DNA of 64,000 bases from Eleginops maclovinus (GCF_036324505.1 NC_086360.1:11032793-11096792); one strand, 5' to 3'; counted from the first letter of the stretch, positions 1 through 21,705 are shown. Numbers and translations are program-made. Notes: a model not told the origin generated them from the sequence alone.

Positions 1-3000
1 CTGCCAATACAGAGCGTTCATTTAATGAGTGTGATGTTATCATCATAAACTGCACGATTCACCGGGTTCACACTACCCCACTGTTCACTGGACCAGAGTC
101 TTCCCGATGTGGTAGCCCCCTTTGTTTGTTTACAGTTTATAGAAATGATACAATCACAGGGTGAAGATAAGAATACAGAACCTTGTTTTAAAGTTTTTGA
201 TTTAGCTTTTGAATGCTTTTTCTCAAAACAAAACTTGAAAAATGATCTGCCAGTAGCGAGATAACATGACTTTGAATATCTATGAATAATCTTGATATGT
301 GTGAATATGAGACATAATCTCCCCCTAAGCTTCTTTGCCCTGTCATGTCGTCTTACTCTCACTCACACACAGACCTTCGGCAGTAATCCAAGAGGTGATA
401 CAAAATCGGGGCAACATGATTTGTATGAGCATGCTGGCTCCTCTTTTTAACAACATAAGTTCATTACAGACATCGTGTTCTACATGTCTACACTTGTTGA
501 CCTCTGAGCAGCTTCAGGGGTTTAAAGCCTCATACTTCAGTTAATGCTTATGCTTGGACCAAACAGATTCAATTCGGAAACCCGCTCATGTATCCCCTAC
601 TGCCACTGAACATACTCCCTGATCATTCATATTTATTATAGAAATAAAACACACCCAATCCAAATTCTATTCCCAAGGTATGCATTGCGAAAGTGGAACA
701 TAATTTAAGTTTATTTCACCGACACAAAACTGCCACACTTGTCCAAATACATTTAAAATGACTTCTACTTTCAGAGCTGCGATAAATCCTGATATTCTTC
801 CTTATGATATAATACCTGCGGTACCTGCTGTCATATAGGTTATCATAAATAATGAAGTGATGCAGAAATGATCCACCAAGGAAACCAACCTAAATTTAAG
901 CAAACACACAGGTGACTTGTACCCCAGACTGGAAACGTCAGAATGTTCCAAAAACGCATGTCTAGATCTAAAGTCTAAAGTTATAAGTCGCTTATATGTT
1001 TAACAAATAACAACAGCTATTTGTTGTGGTATTTCTGCGACAAAATGCACAATATAATCAAGCAATGTCGTAAATAAAAACAAAATAAATCTACTTTTAA
1101 AACCACTTCTCTAACCAGAGTACCCCACCAGACCTTGAAATGTTTTACAGCTTAACAAACAACAAACAGCTAAATTAGTGTTGTAATAAACTAACCCAGG
1201 ATTCAGTAAAATGTGGGATTTCCACAATGGCTACATCTGTTGATCAGTTTATTACAACGCTTATGAGCACAAATAACCAGGGGGCAGTTTGATATAATCT
1301 GAAGGAGAACCAAATAAAGATTTAAGGGAGGCATTCTCCCTGCAGATACAGAGGCCCCAGCACATTTTGGAAATGCAGAACATGCCAGACTGGATACTGG
1401 CTGTGTGTGTCACAGGGGATGATTCATTGACATAGCGACACCTTAGGGAGCATGTTAAGTTGGAAACCAACAGATTGTTAGACATTGTCTCGCTGTGTGA
1501 GACTGTAGTAATGCGATTGGGCGGCATGTGAATAACTGTGTGTCTCATAAAATGGAAAATGTCTGTCTCCAGCATAAGTGTGTGTATTCTACAAAGCTGT
1601 TTTGTGCAAGTGTGTGTTTATGTGTGTGCATCTGTGCGAGTAAATCTGTCTCCTGGTCCTCCCCACAGCTTGTGAAGAGGATGAAAAAGATTTAATACCT
1701 CTGCCAAGGTGATGCCCTACAGGACTGCCTTTCTTACACATATGCAGACACCAACACACACTAACGCACAAACACAAATACACACACACACAAATATACA
1801 CACAGACAGGGGATTAGTTAATCTCCTTGGGTGGCAGTGTACAACGGACCACTGGCATGTCCAGCAGCTCTCTGGACTCTAAACAACTGTATCACGCAAA
1901 TACACACATTTGAAAAAATTGACAGACATTTTGCTCAGAACATACACACAAACTGCTACTTCTCTCGTTGTTTACCAACTCTCTTTTCATCCTCAGGGCA
2001 ATAATTTAACAACTCACATCCCCACGTTTTTCTCCCTTCTGACTCATATTCTCCTTTGCCCTGATCTCTCCACACTGGCCATATCTTCTTGTATTGATTC
2101 CCGATGCACAATTCACTTTTGAAAATAGTTAAATACTAGTTTTACAACATCTTTCTTTCTATAGAGCAAGGAACTTCTGTCTGTCGGCGTCCTCTGCATG
2201 TTTCAAGAAAGGTTAATCTACTCTTTTTCACACTTGACGGGTGTATTGCTGGGGACCCAAGGACATGCAGTGTCAAAATTGGTGCAATTTGAAATGTTCA
2301 ATGTAAATAAATGAACAACCAAACAGTGACATGTGCAGCAGTTGGAGCTGGGCTTCAGGTCTGCATTGGGCCATTACAGGCCGCGGCCCATTTACTGTGG
2401 GGCTTAGCCATCTGTGTTCATTACTGTGGCTGTACTAGGCTCTTACTGTAAGGGCTGTGCGGTCCATGTAATGTTTTGGTAGGTTGTATATTAGTCTGGG
2501 TCCGAGTGGCAGAGACGAGGGTACGACGTGTTTTGGTTTTGTCCTCTGTGCAGACAAAGGACTGCTTTGGGAAGCAAACAGCGGCTCCGGCTGATGAAGC
2601 TTCAGTTAGTGGCTCAGAATTGCAGCAGAAAAAGCGAGATATATTATTGACTGGCCCCTTGAGTCTGCTTGAATTAGGGAACCTCCACTTTTTCCTCCTC
2701 TGGACCGAAGTTAGACTGGCTCTACAGTGATTTACTATTGCCTTTAGAGGATACAAGTGGTATAACAAGACAGAAATGGCCAGGGATAGCCATTTTGCAT
2801 GCTAATTTCAGTAAATATCTCTGCAACACAACTCACAGATTATTTTTTGATGATAAGTTCACTTTTGAATGTTGTAATTGAAAATGTGGTCTTATTTTGA
2901 ACATTGCACCTTTACAAAAGGTAGTGTCATTAGTTAGCTGTCCCCAGCAAGTTCCCAGAAAGGCCTGTGGATCTCCCCTCTGCATGGACTTTAAAGTAAC

Positions 3001-3859
3001 TCTTCCATAAACCTCTCTGTCTCTCTCCTATTCCCTGCCGGGGGGATGAGCAATTCTCCTGTGGGAAAATCCTTTAATCTTGACCCATGCGGAGTGATGA
3101 CCCACAGACACAAACTGGCTATCTGGGTAACTGCGAGCTTATGCATATGCTCTGCTGTGTGTGTGAGAGATACCCAATTTAAGAAGGAGGTAAGAAAATG
3201 AATGTGGATCGGATTGGATTATGAAATGGATGCATGGAGAGTGTGATTGTGTCAGTTTGTTTCCGCCACATAACTTTAACCGTGTTTTCAACAGTAGCAA
3301 TATTCAATTCATGCTTACAAAGAAGATACACATGCATAAGACATTGTGGAAATGCAGAAGAAAAAAACAAACGCTCATACACAAACCAATATGAATGGAA
3401 CAAGAATACAGAGACAGAAAAAGACATGCCTGCATAAACACAGACTAACAAAGCGACAGGCCGAAAACAAAGCAGAGAAGATAAGGGGACAAATCAATGG
3501 AATGGAAGAAGGATGGGAGGATGCAAGGGTGAAAGAACGGGTTAGAAAGTATCTTACAACAGCGGGCTGCCAGGCAGCCAGCACAGATGAACACACTTCC
3601 TTTCTTTCCCTTCACTCTATTTAGTTATTTTTCATTTATTTGGTCTCTGCTCCTTATTGATATTTAATTTTTCCCTTATTTTTTCCCTTTCCCTCCTTAA
3701 TTTTCCTATTTTTGTATCTCTTATTTACTTTCTGTACTTCGCTTCCTGCCTCTCTTTCCTTCCTATTCAATACCATCTTTTTTTCTGTGCAAAAAATAAA
3801 TAGAAACTTGTCATCTCAGACACCAGTGTGCTGTCTGTTAACAGCTAAGAACCTACCTT

Positions 3860-3860
3860 G

Positions 3861-3893
<33 letters not shown>

Positions 3894-3906
3894 CGTGCGT
3901 GCGTGT
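3860..3906. repeat. (TG)n/(GC)n compound microsatellite
   Basis: TG dinucleotides run into GCGCGC and then GTGC units, an alternating purine-pyrimidine tract with Z-DNA potential. Confidence 0.95.
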
Positions 3907-4101
3907 AATGTGAATGATAGATTAGGCTGACTTTGGCTTGCCATCTTTTAACCACAATTAGAAAGCTCTTCTGACAGACTGTCAGACTCAAGGCTAGCAA
4001 ACACACACTCAAAGTGCACACACACACATCTGGAGGCATCCAGCAGCTTACAGACAACCATGGTAGAATGACGTATGAGCAGACAGAGTTTCCAAACTAT
4101 C

Positions 4102-4148
4102 TCACACACACAGACACACACAGACACACAGAGACGCACACACACACA

Positions 4149-4180
<32 letters not shown>
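4102..4180. repeat. interrupted (CA)n microsatellite
   Basis: CA runs are broken by CAGACA, GACG and CATACA variants. The 3' part is nearly pure. Confidence 0.93.
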
Positions 4181-7100
4181 GTGATGCATGGCCATCATTA
4201 CCCGCGCCCCTCCCTTGACAGCTGTTCCCTCAGCAGCATGCCCTGCAATGTTACCCCTACCACGGCCTCACATACACACACAAAAACTCAACACCCCTCT
4301 GAGAGTATTGTACAGGCACAACATGTTAATCACTGGAGAGGTCAAAACTACACAAACATACATTCATTCACAAACACAATACATATACTGTACATCCAAA
4401 GTTTGTTCAGCAAATGAAAACAGTCGGGGAGTCTATGGTGATACCCTGCAGACATGTTTCTCTACAACTTCAGTTTGAAATGCTGGGTCAACGTTTCACC
4501 TTGTGTTACCTCCAACGACTTTGATTACTTGCTATGCAATGCAGTGAAAACGGTGTGACATGCCAGTAAATTGATAGCAGCCAGGTCAGGAGTCACAGTT
4601 ATTGTGAAGAGCTGTTTTAAGGCATGATTCCTCTACTCTAAAAGATAATAATTAGGGTTGTAAAAGAGAAGAGCAGTTAATCGAAAGAGACATTAGAGGG
4701 ACATGATTTTGAAAATGCCAAGGTTACTGAAAAAACGATTTAAACAATGTGTCAGAAACACTAAAACTATTGCCTGGTTAAAAAAAATCCAACTGAACTC
4801 TTTTTGATAGAGAATGTGTTTCTATGCACAGCAACAGAATCAGACCTAAAAAGAATAGTGTTTTGTTGTTAGTTGTGGATTTTCAAACTAATACTCCTTA
4901 TTTTTCCACATTAGCTCGAAAAGAGAGTGAAAAGGAGAGGTTGAATACAAAGCGATACTGCCAAACTGGAACAATCAGAAGAGCTGCTCTGCCAAATAAA
5001 CGACAGAAGGGTAGAAAGAAAAAGCACTTGTCCTCACTTTCACCCTGGCTAATATCACTTGCTCAATTCTTATGTGTATCTTCAGACTTTTTTTCACTCT
5101 CGCTTAATCTTATTCTTCCTTTTCTTCTGCATTCCCGCTCACTTTTGCTCTCTTTCCTTTATCCTTTTAAACATCTTACCCCTGTCTGAGTCGCTTCCTC
5201 CTAGTTTTGCAGGTTTATGCAACACATTTTTAGACGCCATGCAAGGACAATAGGACTATAGGAAGTAATGAGTTTGCTCATTTGAAAGAAGTACAGTCTT
5301 TCAAATGTGTAAAGAAAAAATGTAATACTACGGTATAAATAAGAGCTCATTGGGTTTCGAACAGAAATCAATGTGAATATTTGATATCAGTTAAGTAACA
5401 AAGCAAGGCAAGGTAGAGCATGAAGAAGTACTTATTAAGAAAAGTCTCAAAGATCTTCTAAATGACAGAAACATGAACACTTGAGGAACACTTGAATTTG
5501 AAAGCCATTAAAGAGTCCGAATATAGAACATAACCAAATGAAGAGAAGAAGGCATGGCAAAGCTTTGGAGTGTAAGTCTTCACTCACTGTCATGAGAGAC
5601 AGAATGGGGCCCAGGGTTAAACCTTGGGGAACTCCAGACTGTAGAGATGCATTTGATGTGATTGAAAATATTCATGGCAAAACAATTTATAGTGGATTTC
5701 TGAAGGATTTTTCTTTTTGAACTGTGCAACCAAAAAAAAGATCCAATGCCACCCTCAACCGTTCTCCACGTTATATTTGTTATATTACATACAGTATTTC
5801 GCATCTTTCTGTATTCCTCTGGGTGTCATAACAAATAACATTGCTGTCTTACTAATAACACTATACTGTAGAAATGAAAAGTAGAATTTTATAATCCTAC
5901 AATTATGAGAACAGCCTCCGTTGCCCTCTTGTACTTAAGTGAGTCACGACTGCTGTCTAAGGTGCTGATCCTGGGACCGGAGATGCGGGAGCCGTCCATG
6001 GTGCTCACCGCTGTTCACACTGCAGGGGCAGGACCCCTGCTGATGCAGTCTAATGGCCAACAGAAACCTCCAGTTCATTTTCCTGTCATCTGTTCCTGCG
6101 GCTTAGTCACGACCAGACCATGTTAAATAACGTCAAGTCTGCCTGTCTGACTACTAACTTTTGCCCTACTGCTAGTAGTTTTCAATCTCCTTTCTTCTGC
6201 AATCTAGTTGGTTTACCAGGTTTACGTAAAAATAATAGGTTGCCATCCAAACATTTTAGAATAGAGTATTGTTTCATGAACAGTGTTTGCAACAGATGAT
6301 ATTATTGCTATTACTCATATCATTGTATTACAATAAAGCAAATATGTACTGTACTTAAACACATTAGAAAACACAAGCAACATCACAATGGAGTAATTTT
6401 GTTTATTTGTGTGAAGGGGAGATAGATCTGTAATAACTTTAAGTTACAACAATAAACAAGACTTCCGTTCCTCCCTCCATTGTCATTTATTTTCTTATTC
6501 CTCCCCTCATTTTTTTGGTCTGTTGTCTTGTTTTTTACATTTTTCTCTTTATTCAATCTTTACTCTTTTGTCTGCTTCTTACTGCCTTCTCTCTCCACTC
6601 TTATATCAGAACGTCTGAACAGTTGGCAGCCTTATCTCCCTCTTTTATTGTAGTAACAAAGGCGTTTTAATCTTCAAACATTGCTAAAAAATACAGGAAC
6701 CTCCAATCGATAAACTGCCTTGCTGCTCACCTCTCCTCTTCTCTCTGTTCATGTATTTTTTCCGGCCTGTACAGTCTTTTCTGATCATGTAAAAATCAAA
6801 ATATGTTTTCCTCTTCTTACCTTATTGTTTTTTTTAAACCCTGCAGCTGCTCATCTTAACCTTTCTCTTTGCATGCCATCTGTAATCGATTTTAGTTTTC
6901 AACTTACAGTAGGCTCAAGAAATTGAGCATTTTTCAAACCTTAACATGGTTACACCAAAATCCAAAAAGGATATATAGTGTTTCACTTTTACACTCTGCA
7001 GTGAGGAAAAAGCCTTAAGCAGCCTCAGTCATCATCATGCATAACCAAAGCCCAATCAAACTGTTGCAATACAAGTGTAACCCACCCTCTTTTGGTGCCG

Positions 7101-8113
7101 CTCTAGGAGGCACCTTTCCAACACACCCGACCATACCCACTCTAGTGTCTCTGCTTTGTGTTTTTGTTGTGAGATTTGTGTAGAGAGGAAAATAATAGGC
7201 ACTTGGTTCTGTACTGTAGGGGAGACTGAGAAGCACATTACTAATAAAGTCCTGTACTCTGCTCTGCTCCACAGTACAACACTTGGCAAGTGTTTTGTTC
7301 TGATACTACAAAAAGAAATCAGAACACTAGTGATGAAATGTTCATTCCTTGAAGCAAATGTTGTGTGAATTCAAAAATATGGCATTCTCTGCTCATTATA
7401 AACGTAGATAAAATAAAGACCAAAGAAGAAGAACAACAACAGTTCATCATCAGAAAGTAAAGGGGGATTTTTGAAGGTAATTTTTCACTGAGATGCAAAC
7501 ATCAACATGGTAAATTGATATAGTGCCCTGGTTCTGGTTGGTGCCAACTACAAAAAATAAATCTGTTTAAAGCAAAACTCAGCATAAATAATGAATAGAT
7601 GAAGGTACTTTACACAATTGATTAGTATGTGTCTAAAAAAAAAGTTTGTGTCACGGAAAAACGGAACTGCATATCACATTGCAGTTTATTTCTGAAGCAC
7701 CACTGTAGAAAACTGATGGAAATGCACTTTGTACTGGGCAGCTCCCAGGTGTGAACATGTGTAATTGGATAAAAGTGAAGTGCCGAGTTGTTCATTCAAC
7801 CATTGCAGGATGAATAAAGAATGAGTGTTAAAGGATGATGCAAAACGTTATTTTATTTGCTTGTTAACTAGCGTTCAACTTGTGTCATCTTGTTGTAAAT
7901 TATGAAGAACTGAAATAATCTTTGCATCTCAAGTCCATCCGGCAGCGTTCTGGGGGAAACCCACACTTGAAGCAATTGTCTCAGTTTTTCTCGTTCACTA
8001 ACTCTGCTCTCAAAGTAAACACAAAACGCCCATAAAACAGATGATACACAAAAGACAACAACAACAGAGATACACATTGTCTCACTCGAAGTTCCTGTGA
8101 CTCATGTCACACA

Positions 8114-8136
8114 AACACACACACACACACACACAC
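8114..8136. repeat. short (CA)n microsatellite
   Basis: About 11 uninterrupted CA units. Confidence 0.9.
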
Positions 8137-14313
<6,177 letters not shown>

Positions 14314-16119
14314 AAAGACACTACAAGCTTGTTCAAGGAAAAAATCCGTGCACGAAAAACACACTCTGAAGGACTCGCAGTTGAAAGTCTGTTAGTCTAA
14401 CATTAACATCAATCAGATTTATCAATTTCTTGGACCGGAATATATTAACAAAATCTTTGTGGATCCTTGTAAACCAACACAGTTAGTGATGTTCATGAAC
14501 GGCTATGCAGATGCAGCGCTAATAAGATCATTATTCACAACAAATAGGATATGTCAAATTTGTGGTTCAAGTTCTCTCCACAAGGCTTATCAAGATTGTG
14601 TGATACAGTCTCTCTCACTGAGTCACTCTCTGTAATCAACAGGCTGTGCAGCATAGACTGATCTCATTGAGATGTCAAGGTCATTCATTGCAGTTACTTT
14701 TAGCTGTATATTTGGAAAGTTTTGCATCTCAAGAGCAGCATTTTATCAATCAGTTTCCTACTTCACTTAGACATAATGAGAGGATGCTGCTCTAAGAAGC
14801 AGATCACTGTCCTACAAAATGTGTTGTTGTACAGAAAATACTTTTGTGTCTCTAAAAGAAGCTACATTTCTTTTTCCATTAAGTTCATGAACCTTAAAAT
14901 GTAAAGTGATAGGAGTTAAGCTTGTCTTGTGCAGCCTGTAATCATTTCTTATCATCAGACGTAACAGTCTCACGGATAATTCACATCTGGGAAACTTGTG
15001 CAAAATGGTCTGCTGCTTCAAATCATTTGACCATTAAAGCGAAACAGTCAAACCCCAGATGCAATCAAATGATTATGGTTTCAAAAAAGCAGAACTTTTT
15101 AAAAGTTCATTGGGACATGTTAAATACAGCTTTTTAATTCAATTTACTGTGTCTGGCTTCTACGAGAGCATGTTGGCCTCCCCCTCCCTGGCCTCCTGGC
15201 AGGCCTCAGGGATTGATGCCCAAAATCCTTACACCGTGTTCCTTTGACAGGCACAGCGCAGCCAGTTGAGCATGTTAAACATTATGTAGATGGGGTCCTG
15301 AAGCTACTGGGAGCTTTGTAAATAGTGGAAATCTCCTATGTAATGCTGGCCTGTAGGCTAAGAGCAACGCAGAATAAAATGCTAAATCTCACGCTGTCCC
15401 TAAACCTCGCTCTGCAGCTTTTTCCTTCACCAAATACCCGTCCCTGGCATTCTTTTGTTTTCTGAATGTGTTCATCTTGTTCTTTTTTCTCCATTGCATC
15501 TTTTCATTCTTTAGGCCTGTAATTTGTTTTTTGCCTCTCTCTTCTTTCTTCTCTTTGCTACCTTTTTTCTATCCTTCTCTGTTTTGTTCTCTCTCTCATC
15601 TCGTTCCAATCTTCCCCTTTTCCCTCTGAAAGTCTCATTTCACACTGATACTTTTTTTCATCCTCTTTTCATTTGTCTCTCCCTCCATCTCTGCATCCAA
15701 TGTTTTCACAGCAGCCCGATTGTGGCCTGGTCTGGCCTTTTTATTTGTCTTTCTGCAACTCTCTCTTCTAGACTATCTCTTGCTTGCTCGCTCTCATGAC
15801 TCTAGCTAATGCCATCAAGTGTTTGCAGCAAAGCCCCAAAGCTACACTAACAAGCACAGATAAGAAACTACACAAAAACAATGCCTAAGTGCCTTACACC
15901 GCATTGTTTCTAATGCACAGCAGAGGGCGTATCTACAGACACAAAAAGAAGTTTGATTGTAAAAAACTTTATGTAAATGACCCTCCTTTCACTTCATTTA
16001 TCTCCACAAACATTTTTCAAATATAATTCATTTGTTAATTGTTTAGTTTAAAGTGTTGTACAACACAGCCAGATGTTCAATGAATTACATCCCATTTAGA
16101 GTGAAATAGAGAATAAGGC

Positions 16120-16320
16120 AGGGTATACTTTCAGGGGTGCTGCCTTATGCTTGACAGCTACTACATGGTTGTCCTTTAGAGGTGCTGTCTGGGTTAAATG
16201 GAACAGACAGAAGGTCACAGTGACCTTGACCTTTGATCGCCTGATTCTAATCATTGAGTCCCAGTGGACATTTGTACCAAATTTAAGATATTCCCAACAG
16301 GCGTTCACATGACATTGCTC
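16120..16320. repeat. dispersed fish repeat carrying nuclear-receptor half sites
   Basis: The core GTGACCTTGACCTTTGATC followed by CCCAGTGGACATTTGTACC and AAATTTAAGATATTCCC matches a repeat I recall from many teleost loci. It holds AGGTCA-CAG-TGACCT at 16212-16226 and a further TGACCT at 16227-16232. The family name was not resolved. Confidence 0.55.
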
Positions 16321-17649
16321 AACCTGTACACATATTGACTACCGTCTCAGCTGTCACGCCTAAGAAGCATAAAACCAAAAAGGCTACAGGCGAAATACAA
16401 AACTCACGGTTTAAAAACTGTAAAGGAATGACTGACATTAAGACGACTATGTCAATTTATTATATTGGATGAAATATGGGGTGCATGCACATAGCTATAC
16501 ACAATTACAGTCTGCACATGACATGCTGGAGTCCGATCCGAAGAACAGCTTGGCGTGCCTCTGGTGGCAACACTGAGCTTGTCTGAGCCTGGAAGGTATC
16601 CAGGGTAAGAGCATACACATCTATCAACAACATTTTCACTTCATGTTGGAAGGTTTTTTTCATTTTATTTTTGGTTCATTTATGCTTCTTTTACACCACA
16701 TTTGCCCTTTTTTGGGGACAAGCTTATACTCAAAAAGGCCTTCAATATGTGTAAAATCAAAGCCCTGAGTATATCTTAGAAATATTATATAAAATGAAGT
16801 CATTGTGTTCATCCAAAATAAAAGTGTGCATGCTCTGTTTAGCACTGATGATGACCTAAGGGTTGGAATTCAGTTTTCCCACGTTGAGACACTGCATGTT
16901 ATTTTAAATCCTCCTTTTTCATTCAACTTTTTTGCAGTTTGAACAACATCTTCAGTTTATACAAAGAGTTATGACAAGAATGGTAAAAAGAAAAAAGGAT
17001 TCTCCCCTATCTGAGATCATTTGATAGGCTCAATACTTTTGCGAATGATTTAAGAGCCAATCGCCAATTTCAGGTCAGTAATTTTCAGAAGACTATTCTG
17101 GCCAGTGATATTTCTTTATTTCTAGACCGTCAAAGTCAGTGCACCGGTGGGAAGTACTTCAGAAGATTTAACACGTCAAATGGCTTTGCACTAAAATAAA
17201 TTTAAAACCCACTGTTCTACTTTGTCTTTATTTGCCTTTTATAATTTTTCTTCTACTGCAACCTTAACGTGGAAAAAAATCAGACTATTGCTCAGGACAT
17301 GCAGAAATGTCTGCATTCATCTTCTCACAAACACACAGTTGAAGACGAGGCTATGATCCTTCCATCCTCTCAGGACAAGAGTAAAACAACATACAGGCTT
17401 ATTTATTTCTGTGCACGTCTAAAGTGAAGGTCCTGCTTCACGAACACAATGTTCTTGCGTTCTCTCTCCTTTTCTTTATCTCTCTGTTTTGGGCCGAGTG
17501 CGTTTTCAGGTTTGAAATCAATTTGGCTGAGATGAAAGTTTTCAATTTCATTAGCCTGATCAAATGGAGCGCTGTTAACAGGCGACGGTAATAGAAAATC
17601 ATTTAGGCCGAGCAGCTCACACACTCTCAAAGGACTGGTTAAGAGCTGC

Positions 17650-18130
17650 TCAGAGAGGGGGAGATGGAGATGGAGATGGAGAGAGAGGGGTGAGGAATGG
17701 AGGGGGGCAGAGAAAAATCGGATGACAGGTGGGAAAATATCGATGGAAGACAGTGTGAGAAAAGATGGGGAAGAGAGAAGGGTTCAGAACAGAGGAAGGG
17801 ATGACAAGGAGAGAAATATAGCATTTTTTTGAGAAAGGAAGAGAAAGATAGGTAGTTGAAGTCTGAGACATGATGGCCGGGGATAAAGTGATGGAGTAAG
17901 GAAGGCAAGACGCTGAGGAAAGTAATAGGGAGAGAAAATGCCTTTTAAGAGACAAAGTCAGAGTGAAGAATGTGACAGAGGAGAGAGAAGAGGAAGATGG
18001 GTACAGAAAAGCGACAGAATGAAACAGGAAGATTAAATGTGAGAATGATTGATGACAGTATGAAAATGATTAAATGAAGGAAAAAAATGTCACAATAAAG
18101 GCGGAGAAGAAACAGGATGTAAAGAATAAA
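17650..18130. repeat. purine-rich tract with GGAGAT minisatellite
   Basis: About 480 bp of A/G-rich plus strand. It begins with several GGAGAT units (17660-17690) and ends shortly before a TG array. Confidence 0.65.
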
Positions 18131-18159
18131 GGGAAGAAACAAGAGCAGACATCTGCCCG

Positions 18160-18162
<3 letters not shown>

Positions 18163-18224
<62 letters not shown>
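18163..18224. repeat. (TG)31 microsatellite
   Basis: A pure TG array ending at GGCCCATTAAAG. Confidence 0.96.
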
Positions 18225-18225
<1 letters not shown>

Positions 18226-19339
18226 CCCATTAAAGCCTCCGTTATTGCTGCTCAGATGTTTGTCATAGAAAAATTGTGTTGTGATGAAAGAACAGAAATA
18301 AACAATTAGCCATCAAAAGTCTGAGCTAAGCAGCAGATCACCAGCTTAATATTACCACTTTAGAGGAAAAACAAATAGCAAATCATTTAAAGATTAATAC
18401 TTGAGAGAAATACTAGCCAAAGAGGATATTTGAAAAACAGAGAGTATGATGGAGTAATTAATTGGATAAAAAGGAAGGATTTCCCTGCATCAGTTAGTTT
18501 GAAATCCAACAAAATATAAAAAATAGGGCCAGCACTGAGCATAATGTGTCCTAAGCACCAATTATTGCAAACTGTTATGTACCAGCAGGCAGTATGTGTT
18601 TGCTCATATATCTAATCAGATTTTGTTCTACTCTGCTTATGCTTTGATTAACTTATTTCCAACTTTAGAAACAGTTTTGTGGTTTTAAACTGCAGATTGT
18701 TTTCTCATAGATGTTCCTGTTGAAGAGAGATTTCTAAAACAAAATGTTAAAATATTATAATGTATATAATAATGTTTCAATCAATACCAATATATAAAAA
18801 AGGGACAAATGCGACAAATCTTTTACCATCTTTTGCCCATGAACATGAATTTTCAAATGTTGAAACTAATCAAATTAGTTAATTATTGCATATCCATTTA
18901 TACAAGATAGGGCAATATGGCATAAATAAAATATTCTGGAGGTTTATACGTGTACATTTCCGAGGAAAATAAACATATCATTCTTTTAACTGTATTGCAT
19001 ATAAAATTGCAATTTAGAATGTATTCAAAACAAACATTGAAGAAGTCCAGCTCATTGACTTGCACTTTTGCTCACAATGTTCATATACTTCTAGAGATAA
19101 TATTGGGAAGACACCACACTAAGAATTGTACAGTGAAGTCTCTTATTAAGATTAGCTGCCGAGCCTCTCGTAATTGTCATAAATTAACCTTTACACCGTT
19201 ACAGAGTCAAACACACCACACACACATTACTGCACATCACACTGATAAATTACACTCAATCTAAATTCAATGAGAAAAATTAAAGGTGATGTGAATCATT
19301 TGTAAGTCTCCTCTGAGTCATGATGATAAGGATTTAGTT

Positions 19340-19502
<163 letters not shown>

Positions 19503-19568
19503 GGGGGAAATGTGTTGCTGATTAGCTCAACCTTAAACCCCTAAACATAACTTTTAGACCTCCAGTAG

Positions 19569-19750
<182 letters not shown>

Positions 19751-21705
19751 TAGCCCGGCTATTCATGCTAATCTGAGGGAAAATGACTTGCTCATTAGCA
19801 AGACCCTTAAACCTCTAGACAGGCCTTTGAAAGTGTCTCGCAGTCACCGAGTGATGCAGGCTCAGAGACGCACACTCACACAGGGTTCAGCAGAGGAAGT
19901 CGGACTATTCACAAGTATTTAGATTAATCAGTTGACTCTCAGTAACTGCCTGTGGATTCTATTAATAGCAGAAATGTAAACAGCAGAGCAAAATGCTCTA
20001 ATGACGATAAAAAGGTCCACAGAGACATTAGTGGGCTCAACTATCCTCACCGAATGTATGACTTGAACCCTTACGCTCATCTAAAATATATCCTTAACCT
20101 ATATCCTAAAGGCTTCAGTATGCTTCAAATTTAGCACTCGTCAGATTGATGGCCCATGCTTTTAGATAATCGTGAGGTAAACAATGAAAATAATCCATTC
20201 ATATCACACAGTATATTCCTTTTAGCACTGATGGATTTGCCCATTTTAAATTAATGCAAAAGCTGTGTATTGACGGAGGTTCAAGACAGTCCGAACCCTG
20301 CCTGAGAGCATCTTTAACCATTCATTAAGCATACAGCATTTCATCGCAAAGAGACATGCCAAACACACAAAGCTCCTACACAGATCTGAAAGACAGCGTT
20401 ACATCCAGGATCCGTTATAGACACTTTAGTGAGTGACCAATAAAAGTATTCGTCTATTCACAATAGACAGTCATTTCAAGAATAATACAGTTACATTCCC
20501 AGATAATAGCATGGGGAAAAAAGTATTTGAGTTTTTCTCCAAGAAATGAGTCATCTTGCTTTCCGGATGATACAATATTGCCATATTCCCTTGAAATAGG
20601 GGGTTATTTTTGCCTTCATTACTTGAGATTGATTCCATGCATTTTACTTTGGCAACAGTCTTGTGAGTTTATTATGATTACACATTAAGGTTCCTTAATA
20701 ATACATTATTCTCTGAGTCTTTCATGCATGTGCACGCCAGAGAGAAGATGTGTGTGTGCGTCAGTGTAAATACGTCCGGGCCCTGCAGCAAACAATATCA
20801 TTCTAGATGAGATGTACTGATATAGAAGGAAGGGATAAAGAGGATGAATACACTCTCAAGGGAAAAGAAAATCTCTTTCTCTCCCTCCTGAATCTCTCCA
20901 TCTCCATCGCTACCCCCTCCTCTGCGTGATGACAGGGAGAGCTGGTTTCCTTATGATAATGAGAGGCAATTCTTTTCCCTATCATCCAGCTCCTTGACTC
21001 TGTTTGTGCGCGTCTCTTTGTGTTTGAGTGTTCCGGACTGTGCATACGCTATTTCTGCCCATGAAGTGGCCTAGGAAACTAATTCTTTCCATGGGAGGTA
21101 CTACCGCAAGGCTTTCATTCAAGATACAGAAATGAAAACGAGAAAAACAGAATGTCCCATGTACCCATGAAAAAGATCCAGGGTCTCCTGGGTTTCATTA
21201 GCTAAATATATATGAAATATGGTAATGTGCCGTGTACACATAAATGCTGATAAAGGTGAAAAAAATTATAATCGGCTATACTGACAACCTATAACACAAC
21301 TGATAAAACTTCAAAAAAGCACAGTCTTTTCATGTTAAAAGTTTTGTTTTTGGGAAAGTGGCTGCTCTTTAAAGTTGCAGATTGATATATTCCTTCACAA
21401 ACAGCCGACCTTGAAGTGTCGTTGTAATATCGAGAACAAGATGCATAAAAAGAAATACAACACAATACAACACAGAAGAAAAAGAGGCAGACAGTGAAGG
21501 CTGCCATGCCCACTTCTTTCATTGCATCCAATTTGACCCTCTTTTTATTTCCCCATTCTCTAACCTTACTACACAAAAATGGCCATGTCAGTGTGTGCAT
21601 GTGTGTATTTGATGCAGAATGGAAAAAGGCTCACACTGAAGGGGTATGATTCTAACATCATGTTGTTCAGCTGCTTCACACACACACTCACATCTCGCTC
21701 CAGCT

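Larger units (their letters stand above)
1..8113. other. no gene seen; presumed part of a long intron
   Basis: Apart from the two CA/TG arrays listed, I see only AT-rich single-copy-looking DNA. The segment 5590-5640 (GGGGCCCAGGGTTAAACC and so on) faintly resembles a fish repeat, but not enough to call. No TMEM132-like ectodomain exon is readable on the minus strand. Confidence 0.6.

Noticed and set aside
20500..20560. AAAGTATTTGAG stretch that might be part of a Tc1/mariner end
   Set aside because: There is no inverted partner, no TA duplication and no transposase frame nearby.
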